From: Gemmata massiliana
GTDB taxonomy: Bacteria; Planctomycetota; Planctomycetia; Gemmatales; Gemmataceae
Length of the DNA: 64,000 nucleotides
Assembly (NCBI RefSeq): GCF_901538265.1
Contig: NZ_LR593886.1
Span: 2,960,843-3,024,842 of the forward strand
Direction of reading: 5' to 3'
Shown: positions 49,757 to 58,286 of the stretch, piece by piece
Numbering within the stretch: the first letter of the stretch is position 1
Layout: each line of letters starts with the position of its first letter
Notes under the pieces: generated by a model
What the model saw: only the letters and a program-made list of their open reading frames with translations
Told to the model about the DNA's origin: nothing
Database searches by the model: none
Translations under genes and position numbers: made by a program

Positions 49757-51880
49757 GGGATCGTGCTGGACTACTCGTATGACACCAACGGGTTCTTCAA
49801 CAACGCGTCGGCGCGCTCGGTTCTGGAGAGCGTGGCGACCGAGCTGGGCAACACCCTGAACGAGAGCTTGGCCACCATTGACGTGGCCCCGTACCCGCAG
49901 AACTCGTGGACCGCGACGTTCATGAACCCCGCAACCGGTGCGAATACCAACGTGTGGAACATGGTGGTCGGTGCGAACACGATCCGGGTGTTCGTGGGGG
50001 GGCGCACGCTCGCCGGGCCGACCCTCGCGGTCGCCGGGCCGGGCACGAGCACCACTCCGTACCCGAACCAGTCGTCGGAGTGGGTCAACCTGGTGGCGAC
50101 GCGCGGGGCGTCGGGTTTCGCGCCGTGGGGCGGGAGCATGTCGTTCGACAGTTCGGAGAACTGGCACTTCGGACAGACGACGACCGGGTTGGACGCGAAC
50201 GAGATCGACTTCTACTCGGTCGCGCTTCACGAGATGGGTCACGTGCTCGGGATCGGCACCTCGAGCCAGTGGAACAGCAAGGTCAGTAGCGGGACGTTCA
50301 CCGGGGGCGCCGCGGTCTCGGTGTACGGGTCGCCGGTGCCGCTGGCCCCGGACAACCAGCACTGGGTCGACGGGATCCGGGTCGGTTTGCAAGGAGCGAG
50401 CCTGGACCCGTCGTTTACCTACGGCACGCGCGTGACCTGGTCCCCGCTGGACGCCGCGGCCCTACAGGACTTGGGGTGGGGCGTGCCCCCGCCGCCCGCG
50501 CCCGTGGCAGCGAGCGCGGTCATCACGGACTCGGTTACCGTTGGGGGCACGACGTTCCACCGCAGCGCGCAGGGGTACGTGTACCGCCAGGAAACCAACG
50601 GTACATTCACGCTCATCTCCACGCAGATCTCCAAGATCAGCTCGAGTTCAACTAACCTGTTCATCCTGCGCACCGACGGTGCGGTGTTCCGGTACGACGG
50701 CGGCGGGTTCACCCAGGTGTCCACGCAGATCACCGACATCGACTCCGGCGCGGGCCAGTTCTTCATCCGGCGCGGCGACGGCGCGGTGTTCCGGTACGAC
50801 AGCGGTACGTTCAATCAGGTGTCCACGCAGATCACCGACATCGGCTCCGGTTCGGGTCAGTTCTTCATCCGGCGCGGCGACGGCGCGGTATTCCGGTACG
50901 ACAGCGGTACGTTCAACCTGGTGTCCACACAGATCTCCCAGCTCGCCGGGAGCCAAGGGGTGCTGTTCATTCTGCGCGGCGACGGCGCGGTGTTCCGGTA
51001 CGACAACGGCGGGTTCAATCAGGTGTCCTCGCAGATCACCGACATCAGTTCCGGTTCGGGCCGGTTCTTCATCCTGCGCGGCGACGGGGCGGTGTTCCGG
51101 TACGACAGCGGCACGTTCAACCTGATAGCGAGCCAGGTGGCTCAGATCGGTTCGGGGGAAGGGCAGTTCTTCGTGCGCAGTGCCGCTGTGCTGTACCGGT
51201 ACGACAACGGGGCGTTCACTCAGGTGTCCACACAGATCACCCAGTTGTCGGGGGGGCAGGGGCAGTTCTTCGCCCGGCGCGCCGACGGGGTCGTGTACCG
51301 GTACAACATCGACAACAGCACGCTCAACCCGGTGTTCACGCAGGTCCGCCAGCTCGCGGCGGGCTCGGGGCAGGCGTTCGTCCAGCGCTCCGACGGTACG
51401 GTGTTCCGGTACAACCACGTGACGGGCGGGTACGACCAAGTCGCTACGCAGATCGCCCAGATCGGGGCGGGCGCGGGGACGTTCTTCACCCTGAGCACCA
51501 GCGGTACGGTGTTCCGGTACAACCACGTGACGGGCGGGTTCGACCAGGTGCTGACCGGGGCGACCCAGCTCGTGGGCGGTCAGGGGGGCGTGTTCGTGCG
51601 GACCTCCAGCGGTTCGATGGTCCGGTACAACATCAACACGGGCGGGTTCGACGTCGTTGCGACCGGGGTCAGTGAGATCGGCGGCGGGATCAACCAGATC
51701 TTCTACCTGTCCTCGAGCGGGGCGGTTCTCCGGTACAACATCAACACGGGCGGGTTCGACGTTACGATCGCCAGTGGCGTCGCGGACATTTGGACGGACC
51801 AGGATCTGTTCTTCGTGCGGTACACGAACGGGGCTGTGGCCGTCTACACGCTCTCAAACGGGTACGTGCAAATTCCGTAA
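49628..51880 (+). CDS. secreted zinc metalloprotease with propeller-like repeats, copy 1
   Basis: 750 residues from ATG 49628. N-terminus MGSLFGLRSRVSRLLTAPVR.. RTRLVAESLEAREVPAV carries the planctomycete 'LExRxVPA' (LEPR-XLL-like) motif of giant exported proteins. Protease domain: VALHEMGHVLGIGTSSQWNS, HExxHxxG without the third His at the matrixin place; a later NQHW could be the third ligand as in leishmanolysin-like enzymes. C-terminal half: about eleven 38-39-residue repeats 'QITDIGSGSGQFFIRRGDGAVFRYDSGTFNQVST', beta-propeller-like. Tandem partner at 52264 has a different protease domain. Confidence 0.8.
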   Translation: MGSLFGLRSRVSRLLTAPVREPRRAPRTRLVAESLEAREVPAVGIVLDYSYDTNGFFNNASARSVLESVATELGNTLNESLATIDVAPYPQNSWTATFMNPATGANTNVWNMVVGANTIRVFVGGRTLAGPTLAVAGPGTSTTPYPNQSSEWVNLVATRGASGFAPWGGSMSFDSSENWHFGQTTTGLDANEIDFYSVALHEMGHVLGIGTSSQWNSKVSSGTFTGGAAVSVYGSPVPLAPDNQHWVDGIRVGLQGASLDPSFTYGTRVTWSPLDAAALQDLGWGVPPPPAPVAASAVITDSVTVGGTTFHRSAQGYVYRQETNGTFTLISTQISKISSSSTNLFILRTDGAVFRYDGGGFTQVSTQITDIDSGAGQFFIRRGDGAVFRYDSGTFNQVSTQITDIGSGSGQFFIRRGDGAVFRYDSGTFNLVSTQISQLAGSQGVLFILRGDGAVFRYDNGGFNQVSSQITDISSGSGRFFILRGDGAVFRYDSGTFNLIASQVAQIGSGEGQFFVRSAAVLYRYDNGAFTQVSTQITQLSGGQGQFFARRADGVVYRYNIDNSTLNPVFTQVRQLAAGSGQAFVQRSDGTVFRYNHVTGGYDQVATQIAQIGAGAGTFFTLSTSGTVFRYNHVTGGFDQVLTGATQLVGGQGGVFVRTSSGSMVRYNINTGGFDVVATGVSEIGGGINQIFYLSSSGAVLRYNINTGGFDVTIASGVADIWTDQDLFFVRYTNGAVAVYTLSNGYVQIP

Positions 51881-51925
51881 TCACTGAGGTAGCCGCCGGT
51901 TGGTGAGCCAACCGACGAGTCTTCC

Positions 51926-51965
51926 AAAAGCCCGGGCCGCGGAATCACTCCCGGCCCGGGCTTTT
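51926..51965 (+). terminator. terminator after metalloprotease copy 1
   Basis: AAAAGCCCGGGCCG / CGGCCCGGGCTTTT, 14-bp stem, followed by CCTTTTC, about 45 bp after the stop. A close relative ends copy 2. Confidence 0.8.
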
Positions 51966-52044
51966 CCTTTTCTCATCGCGACCAAACGTGCCGCGTGCCG
52001 GGCTTTTGTGCGCACCACTGCGGCGGCGCGCCCGCACCCGTGCT

Positions 52045-52392
52045 CGTAACTCTTACAAGGTAAATGGTTAATTCGTCTTCGCGGTGGTCAACTGTTTCCA
52101 AATACGCAACGAGATTCACATCAGATCGACATATTGAAGAACGATGAGTGATATCCAAATAAGGAAAAAGTAAAAAGCGACATATGAGAGGCGTGAGTTC
52201 GGTGTGTACAATCGCACCGCCGGTATGGAGCCGGTGTCATTTTCACAACAGTGAGTGTCTCACATGGGTTCGCTTTTCGGTTTGCGCTCGCGCGTGTCCC
52301 GCCTGCTGACGGCCCCGGTCCGGGAGCCGCGCCGCGCGCCCCGCACCCGGCTGATGGCGGAGGCTCTGGAGGCCCGGGAGGTCCCGGCCGTG
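52045..52392 (+). repeat. duplicated promoter and N-terminus, copy 2
   Basis: Second copy of the 348-bp block at 49409-49756, same length with scattered substitutions. Identity ends at the PAV of the N-terminal motif, exactly where the protease domains diverge. Confidence 0.85.
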
Positions 52393-54543
52393 ATCAGCTT
52401 CTCGTTCAACTTGGACGAGTCCGCGGGGAGCTTCGGGCTGACGACGACGCAACGGAACCTGTTCCTCACGGACCTCCAGGCGGCCGGCCAACTGTGGGCC
52501 AACCGCCTCGCGGGCGAGGCGCTGGCGCCCGTGTCGCTGGAGGTGCGCGTGGTCCCGGGCGCGCTCGGGAACAGCGTGTACGCGAACTGCGGCCCGACGG
52601 TCGTCGTCTTCACGAACAACAGGGACGAGCCGGGGACGCTGTACGAGAGCCGAACCGGTACGGACCCGAACGGGGCGGCCTCGGATATCACGATGACGTT
52701 CAACACGGCTTACTTGCAGTCCAGCGCGAGCTTCCCATACGGCGCGTTCTTCGACCCGTCCGGGATCGCCCGGACGGGGAGCGTTCCCGCCGGGCAGGCG
52801 GACGTCATCACCGTTGCGGCTCACGAACTGGGGCACGGGCTGGGGATCCTGAGTGAGCGGCTCTCGAACGGGTTCCTCGCACCCGGGGCCTCCGGAACCA
52901 CGTTCGACGCCTTCGTTACCGGGACCGGGACGAACCTGTATTTCACGGGCTCTCAGGCCCAGTCGGTCTACGGCGGCCCAGTCCCGTTGACAGTTGGTAG
53001 CTTTTCCCATGTCGGCAACGGGACGACCCTGAGCGACGACCTGATGTACGCTTCGATCGCTCCCGGGGTGCGGAAGACGGTCACCGCGCTGGATACGGCC
53101 ATCTTGGCCGATCAGGGGTGGGTGAGCTTTACGCCGGCGACGCTCGTCGCCGGGGACGTCGCCCAGGCGTCTTCCGCCACCGACTCGTTCGTGCTCACCA
53201 CGCAGGGCGCGGTGTACCGGTTGGACGCGGGGGGCGGGCGCACCCTGCTGGTATCAGGCGGGATCACGCAGATCGGTTCGGGCTCGGGCGAGTTCTTCAT
53301 CCTGCGGAACGATGGGGCCGTGTTCCGGTACAGCGGCGGCGGGTTCGCGCAGGTGGTGTCGGGCGGGATGACCCAGATCGGCTCGGGCGCGGGCGAGTTC
53401 TTCACCCTGCGGAACGACGGGGCCGTGTTCCGGTACGGCGCGGGCGGGCTCACGCAACTGGTATCGGGCGGGATCACGCAGATCGGTTCGGGCTCGGGCG
53501 AGTTCTTCATCCTGCGGAACGACGGGGCCGTGTTCCGGTACGGCGGCGGGGGGTTCACGCAACTGGTGTCGGGCGGGATCGCCCAGGTCGGATCGGGCTC
53601 GGGCGAGTTCTTCATCCTGCGGAACGACGGGGCCGTGTTCCGGTACGGCGGCGGCGGGTTCACGCAACTGGTGTCGGGCGGGATCACGCAGGTCGGCTCG
53701 GGGCAGGGCCAGTTCTTCATCTTGCGGAACGACGGGGCCGTGTTCCGGTACGGCGGCGGGGGGTTCACGCAACTGGTATCGGGCGGGATCGCCCAGATCG
53801 ATTCGGGCTCGGGCCAGTTCTTCATTCGGCGCACCGACGGGGCCTTGTTCCAGTACAACGCGGGCGGGTTCTCGCCGGTGGTGTCGAGTGGGGTCACGCA
53901 GGTCGGCTCGGGCGCGGGCCAGTTCTTCATCCGGCGCACCGACGGGGCCGTGTACCGGTACAACTCCGGTTCCAACGCGTTCGACCTGCTGGTACCGAGT
54001 GGCATCGAGCAGCTCACGTCGGGACAGGGGCTGGTGTTCACCCGGCGCAGCGACGGGGCGGTGCTGCGGTACAATTCGAGCACCGGCGCGTTCGACGTCC
54101 TGATCGCGAGTGGGGTCACGCAGACCGGTTCGGGCCAGTACCAGGTCTTCGCCCGGCGCAGCGACGGGGCGGTGCTGCGGTACAATTCGAGCACCGGCGC
54201 GTTCGACGTCGCGATCGCGAGCGGGGTCGCGGAACTCGCGTCGGGTCAGGGGCAGGTGTTCGTTCGGACCACGGCGGGTGCGGTGCTGCGGTACAACATC
54301 GGTACCGGCGTGTTCGACATCCTGATCGCAAGCGGGGCGGCCGAGATCGCGGGGGGGCAGAACCAAGTGTTCTACCAAACCACCGCGGGCGCGTTGCTGC
54401 GGTACAATTCCACTACCGGCGGGTTCGATATTGTGGTCGCGAGCGGGGTTGCGGACATCTGGTCGTACCAGGAGCAATTCTACTACCGAAACACGAGTAA
54501 CTCCACGTTCCGGTACGAGGTGTCGGGCTTCGTCCCGGTTTAA
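52264..54543 (+). CDS. secreted zinc metalloprotease with propeller-like repeats, copy 2
   Basis: 759 residues from ATG 52264; same N-terminal 43 residues as copy 1. The protease domain is unrelated in most of its length: VISFSFNLDESAGSFGLTTTQ.., VAAHELGHGLGILSE (HExxHxxG), then SFSHVGN and a Met-turn-like DDLMYASI, so a reprolysin/matrixin-like zincin with a distant His. The C-terminal half has about twelve 39-residue repeats 'GSGSGEFFILRNDGAVFRYGGGGFTQLVSGGITQI', several nearly identical in DNA (53270-53850), hence recently expanded or homogenised. Ends in FRYEVSGFVPV. Likely extracellular or surface-bound. Confidence 0.8.
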   Translation: MGSLFGLRSRVSRLLTAPVREPRRAPRTRLMAEALEAREVPAVISFSFNLDESAGSFGLTTTQRNLFLTDLQAAGQLWANRLAGEALAPVSLEVRVVPGALGNSVYANCGPTVVVFTNNRDEPGTLYESRTGTDPNGAASDITMTFNTAYLQSSASFPYGAFFDPSGIARTGSVPAGQADVITVAAHELGHGLGILSERLSNGFLAPGASGTTFDAFVTGTGTNLYFTGSQAQSVYGGPVPLTVGSFSHVGNGTTLSDDLMYASIAPGVRKTVTALDTAILADQGWVSFTPATLVAGDVAQASSATDSFVLTTQGAVYRLDAGGGRTLLVSGGITQIGSGSGEFFILRNDGAVFRYSGGGFAQVVSGGMTQIGSGAGEFFTLRNDGAVFRYGAGGLTQLVSGGITQIGSGSGEFFILRNDGAVFRYGGGGFTQLVSGGIAQVGSGSGEFFILRNDGAVFRYGGGGFTQLVSGGITQVGSGQGQFFILRNDGAVFRYGGGGFTQLVSGGIAQIDSGSGQFFIRRTDGALFQYNAGGFSPVVSSGVTQVGSGAGQFFIRRTDGAVYRYNSGSNAFDLLVPSGIEQLTSGQGLVFTRRSDGAVLRYNSSTGAFDVLIASGVTQTGSGQYQVFARRSDGAVLRYNSSTGAFDVAIASGVAELASGQGQVFVRTTAGAVLRYNIGTGVFDILIASGAAEIAGGQNQVFYQTTAGALLRYNSTTGGFDIVVASGVADIWSYQEQFYYRNTSNSTFRYEVSGFVPV

Positions 54544-54597
54544 TAGTCGTTGAAGGGTTTGCCGGTTGGCGCGCCGATCGGCGGACTTCTTAAGCGC

Positions 54598-54628
54598 CCC
54601 GGGCCGCGGAATGATTCCGCGGCCCGGG
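54598..54628 (+). terminator. terminator after metalloprotease copy 2
   Basis: CCCGGGCCGCGGAAT / ATTCCGCGGCCCGGG followed by CTTTTCCTTTT. Confidence 0.8.
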
Positions 54629-54956
54629 CTTTTCCTTTTCCCTACTACTAAGGGCACGAGCGCGGGCGCCTCCCTGAAACATTTCGTCTACGGACGCAGC
54701 GAATGTACATTCAGTCGGATGTCTGTCTAAATCGGACGGGCCGAAGATCGGTTCGTTAAGTCAACTGAGGGGCGCTCGGTCAGACTTCGTTCGTTAGGAT
54801 GCGATATCAAAATTGTCTTGAAAATTATTATTTGTTCGGTGACCCTGAGCGAACCATCTGTGTCCTATTGGACGAGTTCGACACCGGGGCCGATCAATTT
54901 CTCGGCCCTCTGACCCGCTATCGGCGGGGACTTTTTCTCACGAGTTGGAAGCTCCC
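54629..54956. other. upstream region of beta-helix gene
   Basis: About 330 bp without a gene; AT-rich around 54800-54830 (AAAATTGTCTTGAAAATTATT), likely promoter. A hairpin GGGCCGA / TCGGCCC near 54890-54911 and CCGCTATCGGCGG lie in the leader just before the ATG. Confidence 0.45.
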
Positions 54957-56891
54957 ATGAAGCGAAGCGAACGGATCGGACGAAACGGGTGCGCGCCGTC
55001 GGCCCCTCGGTCGGGCTGTCGGCTCCGGCTCGAGGCGCTGGAGGACCGCTCCGTACCCGCGACCTTGACCGTTACCAGTAGCGCCGACGACCTGCAACCG
55101 CACACGCTGCGGTACGCCGTCGCTCACGCGCAAAGCGGTGACACGATCCTGTTGACCGGGGCCGTCAAGGGGCCGATCGTGCTCACCCGGGGCGAACTGG
55201 AACTGACCCAGAACGTTACCATCAAGACCGCGGGCAACCGCCAGGCGACGATCAGCGGTAACGGACAGTCACGGATCTTCGAGGTCGCTTCCGGCGCGAG
55301 CGTCAAAATTGCGAACCTGAAAATCACCGACGGCAACGGGGTGGCCGTTCCCGGCAGCAGCGACCCCAGCGACGGCTTCGGCGGTGGCATCCTCGTGGAC
55401 GCGGGGGGCGCACTGACCGTCACCGACTGCACCATTGCCAATGATGCGGTCGCCGGCGGCGCGGGCGGCGGGATCGCCAGCTACGGCACGCTGACGGTCG
55501 ACGACAGCAGGTTCACCGGTAACTCGGCCGTCTTCGGCGGCGGCATTTACGTTTACAGCGGCACTACCACTGTCACCGACAGCACCTTCACCGACGGTTT
55601 CGCCAACATTGGCGGGGCGATTTGCAACAACTTCCAGGGCACACTGACGGTCAACGATTGTACCTTCGCGGACAACTCAACGGACGGCGGCGCGGGCGGC
55701 GGTATCGCTAGTTACAACATTTTGACGGTTGTGGACAGCACGTTCGTGGGCAACTCGGCTGTCTACGGGGGCGGCATTTACATTTACGGCGGTACGGCGA
55801 CCGTTGGCGACAGTACGTTCACGGGCAACTTCGCGAACATCGGCGGCGCCATTTGCAACGACTTCCAGGGGGCGCTGACTGTCACGGACTGCACCTTTGC
55901 CAACAATGAGACGGCCCCGGGCGGTGCGGGCGGCGCTATCGCCAGCTACAACGTGTTGGCGGTCTCCGACAGCACGTTCACCGGCAACACGGCCGTTTTT
56001 GGTGGCGGCATCTACATCTACGGTGGCACGGCGACGGTTATTGACAGCACGTTCGCTGACAATTTCGCGAACATCGGCGGCGCCATCGAGAACGATGCGC
56101 GCGGCACGCTAGCGGTTTTTGATAGCACGTTCACGGACAACGCAACGGCCCCCGGTGGTGCGGGCGGAGCCATTGCCAGTTACAACATGTTGACCGTCAC
56201 CGATAGCACGTTCGCGGGCAACTCGGCCGTTTTTGGTGGCGGCATTTATGTCTACAGCGGCACGGCGAATGTCACCGACAGTACGTTCACCGACAACTCG
56301 GCCAACATCGGGGGTGGCATTTGCAACAACTTCCAGGGCACATTGGCGGTTACTGACTGTACCTTCGTCAACAATGAGACGGCCCCGGGTGGCGCGGGCG
56401 GTGGGATCGCCAGCTACAACGTGTTGACGGTCATTGACAGTACCTTTGTTGGGAACTCGGCTGTCTTCGGTGGCGGCATCTACATCTACGGTGGCTCGGC
56501 GACGGTTATTGACAGCACGTTCGTTGACAACTTCGCGAACATCGGCGGCGCCATCGAGAACGATGCGCGCGGCACGCTAGCGGTTTTTGATAGCACGTTC
56601 ACGGACAACGCAACGGCCCCCGGCGGTGCGGGCGGCGCCATCGCGAACTACAACATTGCGAGCGTCACCGGTAGCACCTTTGTTGGCAACTCCGCTGGTA
56701 TCGGGGGAGCGATTTGGAACGGCGGTACTCTGGCTCTCAGCGGTAGTACCCTATCTCGCAACACCGCAACGATGCTCGGGGGCGGGATTGCGAATTCCGG
56801 ACTGTTGTACGTTTTCAACAGCGCCTTCAGCGGTAATAGCCCGGACGACATCAATGGGGGCTACATTGACCAGGGTGGTAATGTTTTTTAA
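54957..56891 (+). CDS. secreted beta-helix protein (PMP/autotransporter-like repeats)
   Basis: 644 residues from ATG 54957. N-terminus CRLRLEALEDRSVPATLTV is the planctomycete 'LExRxVPA' exported-protein motif. Then a right-handed beta-helix: ADDLQPHTLRYAVAHAQSGDTI.., TIKTAGNRQATISGNG, and repeats of about 38 residues with 'STFTGNSAVFGGGIYVYSGT' and 'FANIGGAICNN', as in polymorphic outer-membrane/pectate-lyase-like solenoids. The block 56001-56166 recurs almost unchanged at 56469-56634 (468-bp, in-frame period), showing recent internal duplication. No autotransporter barrel. Probable cell-surface adhesin or structural protein. Confidence 0.75.
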   Translation: MKRSERIGRNGCAPSAPRSGCRLRLEALEDRSVPATLTVTSSADDLQPHTLRYAVAHAQSGDTILLTGAVKGPIVLTRGELELTQNVTIKTAGNRQATISGNGQSRIFEVASGASVKIANLKITDGNGVAVPGSSDPSDGFGGGILVDAGGALTVTDCTIANDAVAGGAGGGIASYGTLTVDDSRFTGNSAVFGGGIYVYSGTTTVTDSTFTDGFANIGGAICNNFQGTLTVNDCTFADNSTDGGAGGGIASYNILTVVDSTFVGNSAVYGGGIYIYGGTATVGDSTFTGNFANIGGAICNDFQGALTVTDCTFANNETAPGGAGGAIASYNVLAVSDSTFTGNTAVFGGGIYIYGGTATVIDSTFADNFANIGGAIENDARGTLAVFDSTFTDNATAPGGAGGAIASYNMLTVTDSTFAGNSAVFGGGIYVYSGTANVTDSTFTDNSANIGGGICNNFQGTLAVTDCTFVNNETAPGGAGGGIASYNVLTVIDSTFVGNSAVFGGGIYIYGGSATVIDSTFVDNFANIGGAIENDARGTLAVFDSTFTDNATAPGGAGGAIANYNIASVTGSTFVGNSAGIGGAIWNGGTLALSGSTLSRNTATMLGGGIANSGLLYVFNSAFSGNSPDDINGGYIDQGGNVF

Positions 56892-56951
56892 GCAAATCGT
56901 ATTAGCAAACCCCGGTTTCGTTGGTGATCGCGCCGGTTAGGGCCTTTGGAG

Positions 56952-56983
56952 CCTGGGTTCGATCGTAGTCAATCGAACCCAGG
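56952..56983. terminator. hairpin after beta-helix gene
   Basis: CCTGGGTTCGAT (56952-56963) and ATCGAACCCAGG (56972-56983): perfect 12-bp stem, 8-nt loop, about 60 bp after the stop. Candidate terminator. Confidence 0.55.
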
Positions 56984-57082
56984 TCTCGCCCACCTGGGGC
57001 TCGCGCTATAGCTGTTCAAGGACCGCGATTCCACCTCTCCTCGTTTTTCCTTTCTCCTTTTCCCTTTTGCCTTCCCTCTCCC

Positions 57083-57889
57083 CTACTCCCAGCCCTGGGC
57101 GGCTTCGGCGGCGAGGTCGCTAACCACCGCGACGATTACTTCCAGTGCGGGCCACCGGTCCCCGGCGAGCGGGACGCCGTGGCGCGCGGCGATCCGGGAC
57201 AGGTGCGCGCCGAGCGGCCCGGCGAGCAACTCGGGCAGCGCGCCGGACTTCGCGGATTTGCTCAGGTACATGATCTGGCGGAACGAGCGCTGCATTACGG
57301 CGAGGGGCCGCGCGGGGTCCGGTTCGGGGACGCTCTGATCGTCGTGTGAAACGTCCGTTTCAGGCACCGGTGCGACAGTGGGGGCGGGCGCGGCGGCGAC
57401 AGCCAGGTCGCGCAGGATCTGGGTCTGGCTCACGCCCTCGGCCCGGGCGATCGCGCGCGTGCTCTGGCCCTCTTCTTTGGCCGCCATTACCCGGAGGATG
57501 CGCCCCGTGCGCGCTGCCTCTAGTTCTTCCACGGTGAGGTGCCGGCGCGCGAGGTTCAGGTCCAGGCACTCGGCGCGCGCGTCCTCGTCGGACATGGCCC
57601 CGCGGTGCTGCACGGGCACGTCCAGGTCCAGCTCCGCGGCGATCTGGAGCCGGTTCGCGCCATCAATGACGCACCGGGTGCCCCAGGTGGCGCTGTCGTA
57701 GGTCACGGCCCGGCTGAGCACCTTGTTGTGCCGCGAAATGCTGGTCCGCAGTTCCGTCAGTTCCAGCGGGCTAAGGGGCCGGAGCAACCCGGCGAAGGGT
57801 AGGTGAAAGGTCAGGTTCCCGAGTCGAACCGTTGGAACGGAGGCGTCTGGCACGAAGTAGGGTTCCTCTGGTGAAGGGGGCGGTGGCAC
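57083..57889 (-). CDS. phage-type ParB/Srx-domain protein
   Basis: 268 residues, GTG start at 57889. ParB N-terminal fold: LRPLSPLELTELRTSISRHNKVLSRAVTYDS.., CVIDGANRLQIAAELDLDVPV (ParB/sulfiredoxin 'DG..R..Aa'), then a helix-turn-helix RILRVMAAKEEGQSTRAIARAEGVSQTQILRDL. The rest is a helical C-terminus. Stand-alone ParB-like proteins are common in phages near the terminase genes and may act as nucleases, CTP switches or regulators. Same strand as the primase and the terminases; no ParA partner, so not a partition locus. Confidence 0.75.
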   Translation of the reverse strand: MPPPPSPEEPYFVPDASVPTVRLGNLTFHLPFAGLLRPLSPLELTELRTSISRHNKVLSRAVTYDSATWGTRCVIDGANRLQIAAELDLDVPVQHRGAMSDEDARAECLDLNLARRHLTVEELEAARTGRILRVMAAKEEGQSTRAIARAEGVSQTQILRDLAVAAAPAPTVAPVPETDVSHDDQSVPEPDPARPLAVMQRSFRQIMYLSKSAKSGALPELLAGPLGAHLSRIAARHGVPLAGDRWPALEVIVAVVSDLAAEAAQGWE

Positions 57890-58051
57890 AGCTATGGGCA
57901 GAGGTTGATTTCCCAGGGTGTGCCCGCGTCGCGGCCGACCCCGGGCTCAACCCCGCGCCCTTGGGAGCACCCGCCCGGGGCATACAGACAGATGGCGGAA
58001 CCCGGGCGTTGGTTCTCGATTGTGTTCTTTTGTTCATATTTTTCTGGAGGC

Positions 58052-58200
58052 TGGTCGCGGTTGGTCATAGTGCAAAGATGCGCTGTGACCGGCGCAAGTC
58101 GTTGCGGGGCCAGGGGCGGTCACGGGTGGTCACCGTGGTCACGCCCGTTCCCTATTTGCTCAAACACTCCGCGCCCCGCGCACCCCACCCATCGGCCCAT
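58052..58200 (+). repeat. 149-bp inverted repeat, left copy
   Basis: Pairs with 59411-59559 in opposite orientation with about three mismatches. Contains iterated GGTCAC/GGTCAT hexamers (GGTCACGGGTGGTCACCGTGGTCAC), resembling iterons. With its partner it brackets the TlpA-like gene. Confidence 0.85.
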
Positions 58201-58286
58201 CTTGCGCGGTACGCACTGGTATTTTGCGGCCGGTTCGCGGACACTGGTCGCGTGATTCTTTGGCCCTCAATGCAAAGGAGAATCCC

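Noticed and set aside
53270..53900. Regularly spaced DNA repeats that could suggest a CRISPR array
   Set aside because: They are in-frame 117-bp coding repeats of the propeller-like protein; there are no short repeats with unique spacers, and no cas genes.
53118..54657. Long frames on both strands across the metalloprotease repeats
   Set aside because: Shadows of the 117-bp propeller repeats; no independent start context.
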